Shown: positions 1 through 8,201, numbered from the stretch's first letter. The stretch: DNA of 64,000 nucleotides from Fodinisporobacter ferrooxydans (GCF_022818495.1 NZ_CP089291.1:682001-746000); one strand, 5' to 3'. The notes: a model not told the origin generated them from the sequence alone. Numbers and translations: made by a program.

Positions 1-949
1 GCAGCATATCAAGAGCCTCCGCACTGCGAACTTCCCCTACGACAATCCGATCCGGGCGCATTCGCAAAGCATTTCGTACGAGATCGCGAATGGTAATGGC
101 TCCTTTTCCTTCAATATTGGACGGGCGTGTTTCGAGAGAGACTACATGCTCTTGGGAAAGCTTCAATTCTGCCGCGTCTTCAATTGTGATAATTCTCTCA
201 TTTTGCGGAATAAAGGAAGAAAGGACGTTTAATGTGCTCGTCTTTCCCGAACCTGTGCCGCCGCTGATAAAAATATTCAGCCGCGCTTTTACACATCCTT
301 TTAGAAATTGCGCCATCTGCTCGTTTAACGTCCCGAACCGAATCAGATCTTCAATCGCAAAGGGTGTTTGTGAAAATTTGCGAATGGTGATTGTAGGCCC
401 GTTTAACGCCAACGGCGGTATAATTGCATTCACACGGGAACCGTCCGGCAGCCTCGCATCGACCATCGGCATACTTTCATCAATTCGTCTGCCGAGCGGA
501 GCAACAATTCGTTCAATCACCTGCAACACATGTTCATCATCACGAAAAAATGTCTGGATGTGATGAAGCTTTCCTTTTTTTTCAACGTAGATTTGAAACG
601 GACCGTTTACCATGACCTCCGAAATTTCAGGATCCTCCAACAGTTGGGTAATGGGTCCATAACCCACCAATTCGTTGCAAACAGTCGTCAATAAGGATTG
701 TTTCTCTTCAAATGTCAGCCGTTCCGAATCTTGTTCAAAAAATGGTTCCGAAAGCTTCGGGATCATCGAAACAATATGATCTTCTTTTACGTTCGGATGT
801 TTTTTTAACTCTTCGACCAAATATTTGTGGAGTCGAATTTTTATTTCTCGTTCTTTTGGTTTCTCATTTCCGGGATTCGCCTGCAATTTCCCCTCTTGTA
901 CTTGCCTTGCGTTCGTCTCTTGCTCATTCAATCGTTTTAAGAGTGACAT
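1..949 (-). CDS. cpaF: Flp/Tad pilus assembly ATPase CpaF/TadA, 3' end cut by window edge
   Basis: Secretion ATPase that powers assembly of Flp (type IVc) pili at the cytoplasmic face of the membrane. The first 316 codons lie in the window and the C-terminus is beyond position 1. A Walker A motif (GGTGSGKTS) lies near residue 230 and a Walker B-like RIVVGEVR near residue 303. Between them is the conserved acidic block IITIEDAAEL, typical of VirB11/CpaF proteins. The N-terminal 90 residues are the charged CpaF extension. The ATG at 949 follows a GGGGAG ribosome binding site. It is the last visible gene of a minus-strand tad operon, 12 bp after cpaE; tadB and tadC membrane genes are expected just outside the window. 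Confidence 0.95.
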   Translation of the reverse strand, partial: MSLLKRLNEQETNARQVQEGKLQANPGNEKPKEREIKIRLHKYLVEELKKHPNVKEDHIVSMIPKLSEPFFEQDSERLTFEEKQSLLTTVCNELVGYGPITQLLEDPEISEVMVNGPFQIYVEKKGKLHHIQTFFRDDEHVLQVIERIVAPLGRRIDESMPMVDARLPDGSRVNAIIPPLALNGPTITIRKFSQTPFAIEDLIRFGTLNEQMAQFLKGCVKARLNIFISGGTGSGKTSTLNVLSSFIPQNERIITIEDAAELKLSQEHVVSLETRPSNIEGKGAITIRDLVRNALRMRPDRIVVGEVRSAEALDML

Positions 950-961
950 ACTCCCCACTCC

Positions 962-2143
962 CTATCTGCCAAACATTCGTTGCAGCAATGATTTCTTTTT
1001 TGCCTTCAGATTGCTTCTTTCGCGCTTATATAATCTCGCGGCTAATGTGTAGATGCTCCTTGAAACATTTGCCCGAGGGCTTGATAAAACAAAAGGAATG
1101 CCGCGATTGACAGATGGCACGACGATTTTTCCTTCACTTGGAATTCTCGCATACACAGACATTGCCAAAATCGTTTCCACAGTGTCCAGGCGTATTTCTG
1201 TCACTTCCGAATCGCGATTTAAAATCACTTTGACACGTTCTTTCAATCCCAATGATTCCACTGTTTCCAAGAAGCGTTTTGTATTTTTTAATGTCGGCAG
1301 TTCCATCGATGTGACCAACAGAATTTCATCCGCTTCATCCAACGCCGCGAGTCCTGTCTCTAACAAAGCGGACGGAAGATCAATGAGTACTACGTCATGC
1401 GTGTCTTTCAAAGTTGCAAGCGCCGTGGAGACATGTTCCCCTGTAATCACTTCAGCAAATTCCGGCCGTTGCGGTGCCGCCAAAATGTGAACACCAGACT
1501 CATGCGGCAGCAAAAATTTCCCGATTGTACCTTGCGGATCAGGCAGCCCTTCCTTTACCCAATCATAAATGGTCCGTTTGGCAACCATGTCAAAAAAATC
1601 AGCTACGTCGCCAAATTGCAAATCGAGATCGAGAATTGCCACACTTGAACCATACTTGGCAACCGCCGCAGCCGTGTTGACAGAAATCGTAGTTTTGCCG
1701 ATCCCGCCCTTTGTTCCGCAAACGGCAAGTACGCGTCCTTGCTTCTTTTGCGGCAGTTCTCCCCTCTGCATACCGGACAATTTTTGCGACAGACGTTTTT
1801 CTGCTTCTTTTATTGCTTGTTCCAATTCTTCCTGCCGCAGCGGAATTGTCAAAACATCCAAAGCGCCCGCATGCATGGAACGTTTGATATTCAAATCCGC
1901 GGCAGATACGAGTAAAATAACTACAACGTCCGGGTACTGCAAAGTAAGCTCCCGGCATTGATCATATATACGTTCTTGAGAGCCTGCCAAAAATACGATT
2001 CCCCGCTCGATCCGTTCCATCTTCCCCTTTAATTCTTCATAATCAGAAACGATCCGGAACTCTCTTCCGCGTTTTCGGGCCATCTGTTGTATAGCTGCTT
2101 CTGTTTGCGCATCGTCAAGGTGTGCGATCCATTGCAAGCTCAT
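962..2143 (-). CDS. cpaE: Tad pilus localisation/assembly protein CpaE/TadZ (MinD-like ATPase)
   Basis: A 393-residue protein with a degenerate response-regulator-like domain (about residues 1-125) followed by a ParA/MinD-type ATPase. The deviant Walker A motif KGGIGKTT lies near residues 146-153, and an IAILDLD-like switch follows. CpaE/TadZ proteins place the pilus machine at a cell pole or membrane site. The receiver-like half lacks an obvious phospho-acceptor context, as is usual for this family. The start overlaps the end of the upstream rcpC gene by 4 bp (ATGA type), which indicates translational coupling. The C-terminus is basic (KAKKKSLLQRMFGR), consistent with membrane association; that last point is inference. 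Confidence 0.92.
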   Translation of the reverse strand: MSLQWIAHLDDAQTEAAIQQMARKRGREFRIVSDYEELKGKMERIERGIVFLAGSQERIYDQCRELTLQYPDVVVILLVSAADLNIKRSMHAGALDVLTIPLRQEELEQAIKEAEKRLSQKLSGMQRGELPQKKQGRVLAVCGTKGGIGKTTISVNTAAAVAKYGSSVAILDLDLQFGDVADFFDMVAKRTIYDWVKEGLPDPQGTIGKFLLPHESGVHILAAPQRPEFAEVITGEHVSTALATLKDTHDVVLIDLPSALLETGLAALDEADEILLVTSMELPTLKNTKRFLETVESLGLKERVKVILNRDSEVTEIRLDTVETILAMSVYARIPSEGKIVVPSVNRGIPFVLSSPRANVSRSIYTLAARLYKRERSNLKAKKKSLLQRMFGR

Positions 2144-2700
2144 TTGGGGATCTCCCCTTTATGCAGTTGATCCAATGTAACAATCTTGCCTGGATCAATG
2201 GAATGGTCTTCCTGACTCCGCAGCATCAACGCAACGGAACCTTTTTGCAATGCCAAGGCGAGACTCGCACCTTGACCAGGGAGGACTTCCAATGTGACCG
2301 TTTTATATGCTGCCGCCGTCGCAGCTTTAGGGTCTTTCTCTCCTTTGATCATCCCGACCGCCAGCACTTTAATATTTTGCAAAAGAATTTGCGAGGAACT
2401 ATTTTCTCCTTGCGACGGCGGAATCATCGCTACCACATCCACGTAATCTCCAGGCGCCAGGAATCCCGATACACCTTGAACGTCATTTACCGCAACAGAC
2501 ATGGCACGTTTTCCTTGCTGAATCGCAAACGGTTTGGGGTTGTTTTTATGAATGGGAACAGTGGCCGAGGCAGCAGGAATCGCTTTTGTCTGTTTTGTTG
2601 TTTCATGTTTGTCCGTATGCAAAAACATTGCACTATATAAGGCAAATGTCGCAATACAAGCGAATGCACCGGACAAAAGCCATAAAGATCTTGTTTTCAT
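2140..2700 (-). CDS. cpaB: RcpC/CpaB-like Flp pilus assembly protein with SAF domain
   Basis: A membrane-anchored extracytoplasmic protein of the Tad machine. I start at the ATG giving MKTRSLWLLSG (2700), because it is preceded by GGTG at 7 bp and opens directly into a single membrane segment (about residues 5-25). A GTG 24 bp upstream has no ribosome binding site. The RcpC/SAF-like domain follows; its hallmark GFLAPGDYVDVVAM is near residue 100. At 186 residues it is shorter than many CpaB proteins (about 250-300), so the first SAF half appears reduced. It sits between the TadG-like gene and cpaE, overlapping cpaE by 4 bp. Confidence 0.85.
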   Translation of the reverse strand: MKTRSLWLLSGAFACIATFALYSAMFLHTDKHETTKQTKAIPAASATVPIHKNNPKPFAIQQGKRAMSVAVNDVQGVSGFLAPGDYVDVVAMIPPSQGENSSSQILLQNIKVLAVGMIKGEKDPKAATAAAYKTVTLEVLPGQGASLALALQKGSVALMLRSQEDHSIDPGKIVTLDQLHKGEIPK

Positions 2701-2733
2701 AGCTATACACCAATGCTTCCCCACTTGGATTAT

Positions 2734-3753
2734 TCACTGAACGAGTTTGTATCCGTATGTTCCATAGTCGCTTTGATCGGATGCAACAGAACCGATTGTT
2801 GCTCTTTGCAAAAATCTTCCTGTCACAACTGCATTTTGATTGGAAGACCCGACACTTTCGATGAAAAATGTCGCAAATCCCACAACTTTCACTTGCTTCA
2901 CTTGATTTCCCGAACGATTCAGCGGTTGATAGACAGGCACCAAAACTACTAACGGGCAGCCGTTGGGATAGTCGTAATACGTAGCGCTGCCATTGTAGGG
3001 ACAGGAAGCGATGCGTGATTGTATCGCATCGATCGTGGGGCCTACGATATTCCCCGTCTGTGTACCCAATACATCCCCAATGGAAATCGTACCGCTATAG
3101 CCGTTTGTCAAATCCTCACGATAATTGTTGGCACCTGGGCCGGAAAGCGCCAATGCGCCGAAATTCCCATAGCTGGAATCCCCCGTTTTTAATTCCACAG
3201 GACTGCCGTAGGATAGCGGAGTCGATGCGTTTACTCCTAAAGGTATGACATGTGTCGCTGCAGCAAGCGGATTCAGTTGTACAGCTGCCGTACTTTGGAT
3301 GGGCGTGTCGGAAAATCCCAATGCGTGTGCAAATGTCAACGTCTCATTGACCGCAGCTGTTATTTTCATATACGTGTTTTGCGTATTGAAGGAAATCGTT
3401 ACTTGATCTGCCGTTATCTGATTTGCTTGCATCGTTTGCATGGCATCCTGCTTTGCCTGATCCGGATACAAAGGCAGATCTTGTGCGCCTGCAAGAACAG
3501 CCGCATCCAATGCTTTTTGCAGTTTCGACTGTTCAAGGAATAACCGTCCACCATCGATGACAAGTGCGGCAAACCCTAAAAGTGCTGTCATCATCAAAGC
3601 CACAATGATAATGACAGTGCCCTCTTCCTTGCGGCTCCATCTCCGGCGGCCCGATCTCCACTTGAAAATTGCACCGGGATGTTGGCAACGGCACACACAC
3701 TTGCGCAGCAACCGGCAGACATTGTACCTGCATCTCCTTGTTTCCCGTCTCAT
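2734..3753 (-). CDS. TadG-like pilus assembly protein (TadE/G-like N-terminal anchor)
   Basis: 339 residues. Residues about 43-100 match the TadG N-terminal anchor: a KEEGT tract, a hydrophobic helix (IIIVALMMTALLGFAALVIDGG) and then LEQSKLQKALDAAVLAGAQ, as in minor pseudopilins of Tad systems. The rest is a beta-rich, secreted-looking region with no motif I recognise. The ATG at 3753 is 2 bp after the tadE stop. The first 40 residues are unusually rich in Cys and Arg, so the real start may be a downstream non-ATG codon, or this extension may be a cytoplasmic peculiarity. Part of the tad operon. Confidence 0.85.
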   Translation of the reverse strand: MRRETRRCRYNVCRLLRKCVCRCQHPGAIFKWRSGRRRWSRKEEGTVIIIVALMMTALLGFAALVIDGGRLFLEQSKLQKALDAAVLAGAQDLPLYPDQAKQDAMQTMQANQITADQVTISFNTQNTYMKITAAVNETLTFAHALGFSDTPIQSTAAVQLNPLAAATHVIPLGVNASTPLSYGSPVELKTGDSSYGNFGALALSGPGANNYREDLTNGYSGTISIGDVLGTQTGNIVGPTIDAIQSRIASCPYNGSATYYDYPNGCPLVVLVPVYQPLNRSGNQVKQVKVVGFATFFIESVGSSNQNAVVTGRFLQRATIGSVASDQSDYGTYGYKLVQ

Positions 3754-3755
3754 CG

Positions 3756-4136
3756 TTACTCAACCCGCATGACAGTTTTTGTTGTAATGGGGAAGGGGTT
3801 TGCAAGGATACTGGCCATAATCGGCGTAAGAATAGGAATCGAAGAATTCAGTGTGACCGTTACATACGAACCGCTGACTCGTTGCGATTGATCAGGCGTA
3901 ATCGCTATCGATACAGTTGAATCTGTCAGCGTGTCGGTGTTTGCTTGCACCACTTGGTCAATCTCTGTATCCGTATCCCCCAAACTCGCCGCCCGTGCAG
4001 CCTCACGCCCTGCATGATCCATCACCAAATACGCATAAAAAACCCGGCCAAAGTCCACCATGCCGAATAATAGGAATATCAAAACCGTTAAGCTTAACGC
4101 CAGTTCGACTGTCGCTTGTCCACTTTGGGATCTCAT
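3756..4136 (-). CDS. tadE: TadE-family minor pseudopilin
   Basis: 126 residues starting MRSQSGQATVELAL. The start at 4136 is chosen because AGGTGG lies 5 bp upstream. The TadE signature is clear: a short basic leader, a GQATVEL processing-like motif with the conserved Glu, a hydrophobic helix to about residue 30, then GREAARAAS. TadE proteins are processed by the Tad prepilin peptidase and are needed for pilus assembly. It lies 35 bp after the prepilin peptidase gene and 2 bp before the TadG-like gene. Confidence 0.92.
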   Translation of the reverse strand: MRSQSGQATVELALSLTVLIFLLFGMVDFGRVFYAYLVMDHAGREAARAASLGDTDTEIDQVVQANTDTLTDSTVSIAITPDQSQRVSGSYVTVTLNSSIPILTPIMASILANPFPITTKTVMRVE

Positions 4137-4171
4137 AGGAACCACCTGTGTAAAATTCTCTTTGTTTCCTG

Positions 4172-4690
4172 TTACACTCCATGTATCCTGCCAATCATAT
4201 ATGCTGCACTGACTCCGATGACGATCGGCAGCGCATAGGGAAATTTTGAATCAATCGGCTTCTGGTCGAGCAATTGAAACGAATCTTTTGCCACGGAAAA
4301 CAGCCCGACAGCGAGCGCCATGCGGCCGATGAACGGTTTCCATTGGCCTTTTGCAATCAACAGAATACAAGCTATGACACCGCCTGCAATACAAATATAA
4401 AGAAAAGCAGAAAAGGTAAACGCCGCCCCCTTTAATGCGCCTATGGCCCCCAGCAGTTTTACATCGCCGGCTCCCATGCCGTTCATGAGAAATGGAATAA
4501 GAAGAAGCCCAATTCCCAATACAAGTCCTTCTCCACTATACAAAAAGCCGCTCCATCCGTTTCGGAATGCCTCAACGATCAATCCCGCCAGCATGACAGG
4601 ATATGTGACGACATTGAAGATTTTTCTGAAGCGCAAGTCAGTTGCCAATGAAATCAGCGACACAATTCCGACGATCCAATCCTCCACCAT
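4172..4690 (-). CDS. cpaA: A24-type prepilin peptidase (TadV/CpaA)
   Basis: Aspartyl membrane peptidase that cleaves the Flp prepilin. Six or so hydrophobic helices are visible. Both catalytic aspartate contexts are present: SLATDLRFRKI near residue 18, and GMGAGDVKLLGAIGA near residue 80, the GxGD motif. The open frame extends 78 codons upstream, but that extension is not family-like and contains the hairpin downstream of flp. I therefore start at the ATG at 4690, giving 172 residues, the usual TadV length. A TTG 9 bp upstream (LDRM) is an alternative start. Confidence 0.9.
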   Translation of the reverse strand: MVEDWIVGIVSLISLATDLRFRKIFNVVTYPVMLAGLIVEAFRNGWSGFLYSGEGLVLGIGLLLIPFLMNGMGAGDVKLLGAIGALKGAAFTFSAFLYICIAGGVIACILLIAKGQWKPFIGRMALAVGLFSVAKDSFQLLDQKPIDSKFPYALPIVIGVSAAYMIGRIHGV

Positions 4691-4767
4691 ACGATCCAAA
4701 CCCGCTTTCCCTTTCGGACAAGAACCTGAATCAATATTTTCTTCACGGCACATTTCATTCGTATTAG

Positions 4768-4806
4768 AAATCAGCCCCGCTTTACCAAGAAAGTCGGGGC
4801 TGATTT
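4768..4806 (-). terminator. Hairpin between flp and cpaA (partial terminator or processing site)
   Basis: A perfect 12-bp stem pairs 4768-4779 with 4795-4806, and an inner 4-bp stem (CTTT/AAAG) extends it. On the minus strand it is followed by a poor U tract. It lies between the flp pilin gene and the prepilin peptidase gene. Partial termination or 3' end protection here would let the pilin be made in excess over the assembly proteins; this role is inference. Confidence 0.6.
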
Positions 4807-4892
4807 TTGCGTGTGCCGCATATTTCAGGCATGTCTGTTCCACATAAGGAGCATCTTTATAAGGATGCTCAAAAAGTATGCCTGAATTGTCT

Positions 4893-5084
4893 TTATTGTC
4901 CGGAACTGCTTCCGCTGCTGCCATTCAAATTGGAAACAATGTTTTGGAAAATCGAATTTAGTTTTCCTCCCATCGTCCCGAGTATGGCGACAACGGCAAT
5001 TGCGATCAAACCAAGAATTAATCCGTACTCTGTCAAACCTTGACCCTCTTCAGCGACAACCAAATTGCGCATTTTGCGAATCAT
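4893..5084 (-). CDS. flp: Flp-type major pilin
   Basis: 63-residue prepilin. The ATG at 5084 is chosen because AGGAGG lies 9 bp upstream; ten extra in-frame codons further upstream look untranslated. After a basic leader comes EEGQGLTEYG: cleavage after the first Gly would put Glu at +5 and Tyr at +6, the Flp rule. One hydrophobic helix (LILGLIAIAVVAILGTMGG) follows, then a short Gly/Ser tail. It is the first gene of the tad operon and separated from the rest by a strong hairpin. Confidence 0.95.
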   Translation of the reverse strand: MIRKMRNLVVAEEGQGLTEYGLILGLIAIAVVAILGTMGGKLNSIFQNIVSNLNGSSGSSSGQ

Positions 5085-5136
5085 TTCGATCTGCCTCCTG
5101 TACCGATGTTTCAAACAACCGATCTTCCGTTTGAAA

Positions 5137-5223
5137 TCACCTAGAAAGCAAAAAAGCTATTCCGAAGAGCAGCATCAGAATAGCAAGCGAAAATCCAATG
5201 ATGTCCGTGCATATCTTCGGCAA
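5137..5223 (-). CDS. Possible 28-residue membrane peptide upstream of flp
   Basis: A minus-strand open frame with a TTG start at 5223 would encode MPKICTDIIGFSLA followed by a hydrophobic run (ILMLLFGIAFLL) and a TGA stop at 5137-5139. The frame stays open a further 11 codons upstream to a stop but has no ATG and no clear ribosome binding site. The amino acid pattern, one amphipathic-then-hydrophobic helix, looks protein-like, and its position just before the pilin gene is suggestive. It may also be non-coding leader of the tad operon. Confidence 0.25.
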   Translation of the reverse strand: MPKICTDIIGFSLAILMLLFGIAFLLSR

Positions 5224-5369
5224 CTGGCTGGCATATAGACATTGTCCACTTAGCCCCTATAGTTTTGCGCCCCTATATTTCTAAAGGTTTGCCTTTTCGG
5301 TTGTTTGTTGCTATTATTATACCATGGCATAAAAGATTTTCCACTATTTTTTCAATAATACGAGGGAAA

Positions 5370-5714
5370 ATGATAACTTTCCAAAAAAATTCACAGACAA
5401 TTCAAATTTCTTATAAACTTGTAGTCAGCCGCACCTTTTTGTCCCGTTTGCGAGGGCTGATGTTCCGACGGTCGTTCATAAATGAGGCCATGCTGCTTTC
5501 CCCATGCAACTCCATCCACACGTTTTTTATGTTGTTTCCCATTGATGTCCTGTTTTTGGATCGTTCCATGCGAATCGTTCACTTGTGCGAATCTTTACAG
5601 CCGTGGCGCATCATTCTGCCAGTCCCATCCGCCTATACAACATTGGAGCTGCCGGCAGGGACAATTCAAAAATACCGATTGACGCGTAACGCCCTGCTAG
5701 AATTCCAATACTGA
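5370..5714 (+). CDS. DUF192 family protein
   Basis: 114 residues. The start at 5370 (MITFQKN) follows GAGGG at 3-4 bp; a longer frame from 5265 lacks one. DUF192 features are evident: SRLRGLMFR, then CNSIHTFFMLFPIDVLFLD, then PAYTTLELPAG-like text near the C-terminus (YTTLELPAGTIQKY). The family forms a small beta-barrel of unknown biochemical role and often sits near tad pilus clusters. It is transcribed divergently from flp; a TATTAT-like -10 is near 5311-5320. Function beyond the family is unknown. Confidence 0.88.
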   Translation: MITFQKNSQTIQISYKLVVSRTFLSRLRGLMFRRSFINEAMLLSPCNSIHTFFMLFPIDVLFLDRSMRIVHLCESLQPWRIILPVPSAYTTLELPAGTIQKYRLTRNALLEFQY

Positions 5715-5838
5715 AAATGATGGAAAAGAGACTGTGCGCTGAATGTCGAACCGGATGTCTTGCCATTGTCCCCGGAGGAATTTTAAACGGCTGCTTTCCT
5801 GATCATGTAACAGTTTGAAAAGGAATTCTTCCCTGAGT

Positions 5839-6018
5839 CTATAGGCTCATCGTCAAGTCCGATTCCCAAAATACTTTCTTTTCTCCGTTTTGCAACTGAA
5901 CGGTATATGTCCAGCCAAATCGGAATCCGTAATCCGCATTTTTGACAATGCCTTTTTGCCCTGCATGGCTCCCATTTTTCACTCTTACATTTTCGCCGAT
6001 AAAAAAACGATTTTTCAC
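5839..6018 (-). CDS. Small KOW-like protein (59 aa)
   Basis: A GTG-started gene. The start at 6018 has an excellent GGGAGG site 8 bp upstream. The product begins VKNRFFIGENVRVKNG and continues SHAGQKGIVKNAD, then YTVQLQNGEKKVFW and ESDLTMSL. The VRVKNGSHAGQKGIVK stretch resembles a KOW motif, found in ribosome- and RNA-polymerase-associated proteins (NusG, L24). That suggests a small SH3-like barrel binding nucleic acid or protein; the function is unknown. It stands alone between the DUF192 gene and the ilvB terminator. Confidence 0.72.
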   Translation of the reverse strand: MKNRFFIGENVRVKNGSHAGQKGIVKNADYGFRFGWTYTVQLQNGEKKVFWESDLTMSL

Positions 6019-6194
6019 GGTAAGCGCCTCCCATCGATTCCAATGTTGTATGTGTCGAATGTTCTCTTGTTGATATGCTTTATATAACAGATTTAACTGT
6101 TCTATAATAGTTGATTATATCAAAAATATACAAATTTGGTTAGAAAATTACGTTTTTGTTTAAAATATTTTGTAATTTTCATCATTCCTTAAAC

Positions 6195-6231
6195 AAAGAA
6201 AAAACATTTCGTACAACTACGAAATGTTTTA
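6195..6231 (-). terminator. Rho-independent terminator of ilvB
   Basis: A 12-bp perfect stem pairs 6202-6213 with 6220-6231 across a 6-nt loop. On the minus strand it is followed by TTTTTTCTTTG. It lies about 95 bp beyond the ilvB stop, at the end of an AT-rich gene-free stretch (6019-6323). Confidence 0.8.
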
Positions 6232-6323
6232 CCATTTTACTTGATTCCATATGCAAATAGATCTACTTGCGCAATCCTTGCTCACATCGGGAAACGGACA
6301 TTTCTTGCCTATTCGGGTCTTGT

Positions 6324-8018
6324 CTATTCAGGCAAGATCATTTCATGGTTTTCTCCACCCGGCGGCACCATGGGATATACATTCTCTTCTTCCGCCACAT
6401 CAAACTCCATCAGTACCGGACCATCGATCGACATGGCTGTCTGAATGATTGCTTTTGCCTGCTCATAGGAATGTGCCCGCAATCCTGTGATGCCATAGGA
6501 CTTGGCAAGCGTCACAAAATCCGGAGAGGATATTTTTACAGATGAATACCGGTTTTCAAAAAACAACTCTTGCCACTGCCGCACCATTCCCAAATACCCG
6601 TTGTTCAAAATTGCAATCTTGATCGGCAGTTGATGATCGACGACTGTCATGAGTTCTTGCAGATTCATTTGAAAACTGCCATCCCCGCTGATACAAATCA
6701 CTTGGCGATTCGGTGCGGCAAATGCGGCGCCAATCGCTGCCGGCAATCCGTAGCCCATTGTGCCAAGGCCGGCGGATGTGAGCAAGGATCGCGGCTCTGC
6801 AAATGCATAATTATGAATCGTCCAAATTTGATGCTGGCCAACATCCGTAACGACAATTCCATTCCCTTCCGTTGCCGCATCCAGCAGTTGAATCACCGAT
6901 TGGGGTTTGAGCTGGCTATTCGAACGGTCAAATCGCGGAACTTTTTTTTGCCAATGTGTCGTCAGTTCGACCCACTCATCCGTATCGACATGCAATGGGT
7001 ACTTTTGCAATGCGAGCAGAACATCCTGAATATCTGCCGTAATCGGCAAATCGATTTTGATATTTTTGTTTAACTCTGACGCATCGACGTCTACATGAAT
7101 TTTGTACGATTCCGGTGAGAAGGATTTTGCTTTGCCCATCACCCGGTCACTAAAACGAACGCCCAAAGCAATAAGAAGATCGGCTTGATGCACCGCTTTA
7201 TTTGCTGCAAACGTACCATGCATTCCCAACATGCCGAGGAAAAGGGGATGGCGAGTGGGAAATGCGCCAATTCCCATCATTGTCGATACGACCGGGATCT
7301 GCGTTTGCTCCACTAACTGCCGAAATATTTCGCTTGCATTCGCCCCGATCACGCCACCGCCAATTAAAAACACCGGTTTTCTGGCATGCTGGATGCGCGC
7401 TGCCATTCGTTCAACCATTCGCTGCGACACAGGCGGTTTCCCGCGGTATCCGCGAATTTTGACTTGCTCCGGAATCTCTGCATCAGTCTGCGCCGTCATG
7501 ATATTCTTCGGAATATCGATTAATACAGGCCCTTTTCGTCCGCTATTTGCGATATAAAACGCTTCTTTTACAACTGTCGCCAATTCGTTTACATCATTGA
7601 TCAAATAATTGTGTTTTGTAATCGGCATGGTAATTCCATAAATGTCTACTTCCTGAAAACTGTCCCGTCCAATCATATTCTCCGGCACTTGTCCGGTAAT
7701 AATAACCAACGGTACGGAATCCATATACGCATTGGCAATCCCTGTTACCGTATTTGTTGCTCCCGGTCCCGAAGTCACCAACACAACTCCCGTTTTACCC
7801 GTTACTCTTGCAAATCCGTCTGCCGCATGAACGGCCGCTTGTTCATGGCGCGTCAAAATATGACGGATTTGCGGATAATGATATAGCGCATCATAAATGG
7901 GTAAAACAGCTCCGCCTGGATATCCGAACAATGTTTCGACCTGTTCATCAAGCAAACAGTCAAGTAAAATTTCCGCACCTGAACGCAATTTGGTTGCTTG
8001 CTGTTGTTCCGCCAGCAT
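6324..8018 (-). CDS. ilvB: Acetolactate synthase large subunit (ThDP enzyme)
   Basis: Condenses two pyruvates to 2-acetolactate, feeding valine/leucine synthesis or acetoin. The start at 8018 (MLAEQQQATK) has GGTGAG 7 bp upstream; a GTG 12 bp earlier is possible. ThDP-enzyme landmarks are present: FGYPGGAVLPIYDAL, the catalytic Glu in TRHEQAAVHAADG, SGPGATN, and the ThDP/Mg motif GDGSFQMNLQEL running to NN about 28 residues later. The C-terminal GYLGMVRQWQELFF is like biosynthetic IlvB rather than AlsS. No ilvN regulatory subunit or ilvC/leu genes are adjacent, so this is a stand-alone copy. A Crp/Fnr-type palindrome lies in its promoter. Confidence 0.93.
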   Translation of the reverse strand: MLAEQQQATKLRSGAEILLDCLLDEQVETLFGYPGGAVLPIYDALYHYPQIRHILTRHEQAAVHAADGFARVTGKTGVVLVTSGPGATNTVTGIANAYMDSVPLVIITGQVPENMIGRDSFQEVDIYGITMPITKHNYLINDVNELATVVKEAFYIANSGRKGPVLIDIPKNIMTAQTDAEIPEQVKIRGYRGKPPVSQRMVERMAARIQHARKPVFLIGGGVIGANASEIFRQLVEQTQIPVVSTMMGIGAFPTRHPLFLGMLGMHGTFAANKAVHQADLLIALGVRFSDRVMGKAKSFSPESYKIHVDVDASELNKNIKIDLPITADIQDVLLALQKYPLHVDTDEWVELTTHWQKKVPRFDRSNSQLKPQSVIQLLDAATEGNGIVVTDVGQHQIWTIHNYAFAEPRSLLTSAGLGTMGYGLPAAIGAAFAAPNRQVICISGDGSFQMNLQELMTVVDHQLPIKIAILNNGYLGMVRQWQELFFENRYSSVKISSPDFVTLAKSYGITGLRAHSYEQAKAIIQTAMSIDGPVLMEFDVAEEENVYPMVPPGGENHEMILPE

Positions 8019-8146
8019 GGCTCTTCTCACCCACCCTTTTCAAAGGAAGTCCAAAAATATTCTTCAAAAATATATCCGATTTTATATCCGATTTTTGAAC
8101 CAATCCCTTCTATAAAATCGTCTCACCCTTTCCTAACTTATTGATT

Positions 8147-8201
8147 ATTCTATACCTTGGCACACACCTTGTTGTGAGAATGATCACAAAATTCTTGTCA
8201 A
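8147..8201 (-). promoter_or_regulatory. ilvB promoter region with a perfect Crp/Fnr-type palindrome
   Basis: At 8172-8189 the sequence is TTGTGAGAATGATCACAA, a perfect TTGTGA-N6-TCACAA dyad that fits the Crp/Fnr-family consensus TGTGA-N6-TCACA. On the minus strand a TAGAAT -10 candidate lies at 8152-8147. That puts the dyad centre (8180.5) about 41 bp upstream of the expected transcript start, the class II activator position. A TTGACA-like hexamer at 8201-8196 lacks a matching -10. Confidence 0.65.

Noticed and set aside
962-1961. Plus-strand ORFs opposite cpaE
   Set aside because: They are antisense shadows of a gene with clear CpaE motifs and coupling to its neighbours.
4690-4924. N-terminal 78-codon extension of the prepilin peptidase
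   Set aside because: It spans the flp-cpaA hairpin, is not family-like, and overlaps the pilin end; the start at 4690 gives the usual length.
5783-6043. Minus-strand 86-codon ORF (MESMGGAYREKSFF...)
   Set aside because: It overlaps the KOW-like gene in another frame, has no ribosome binding site and a Cys/Arg/Lys pattern typical of shadow frames.
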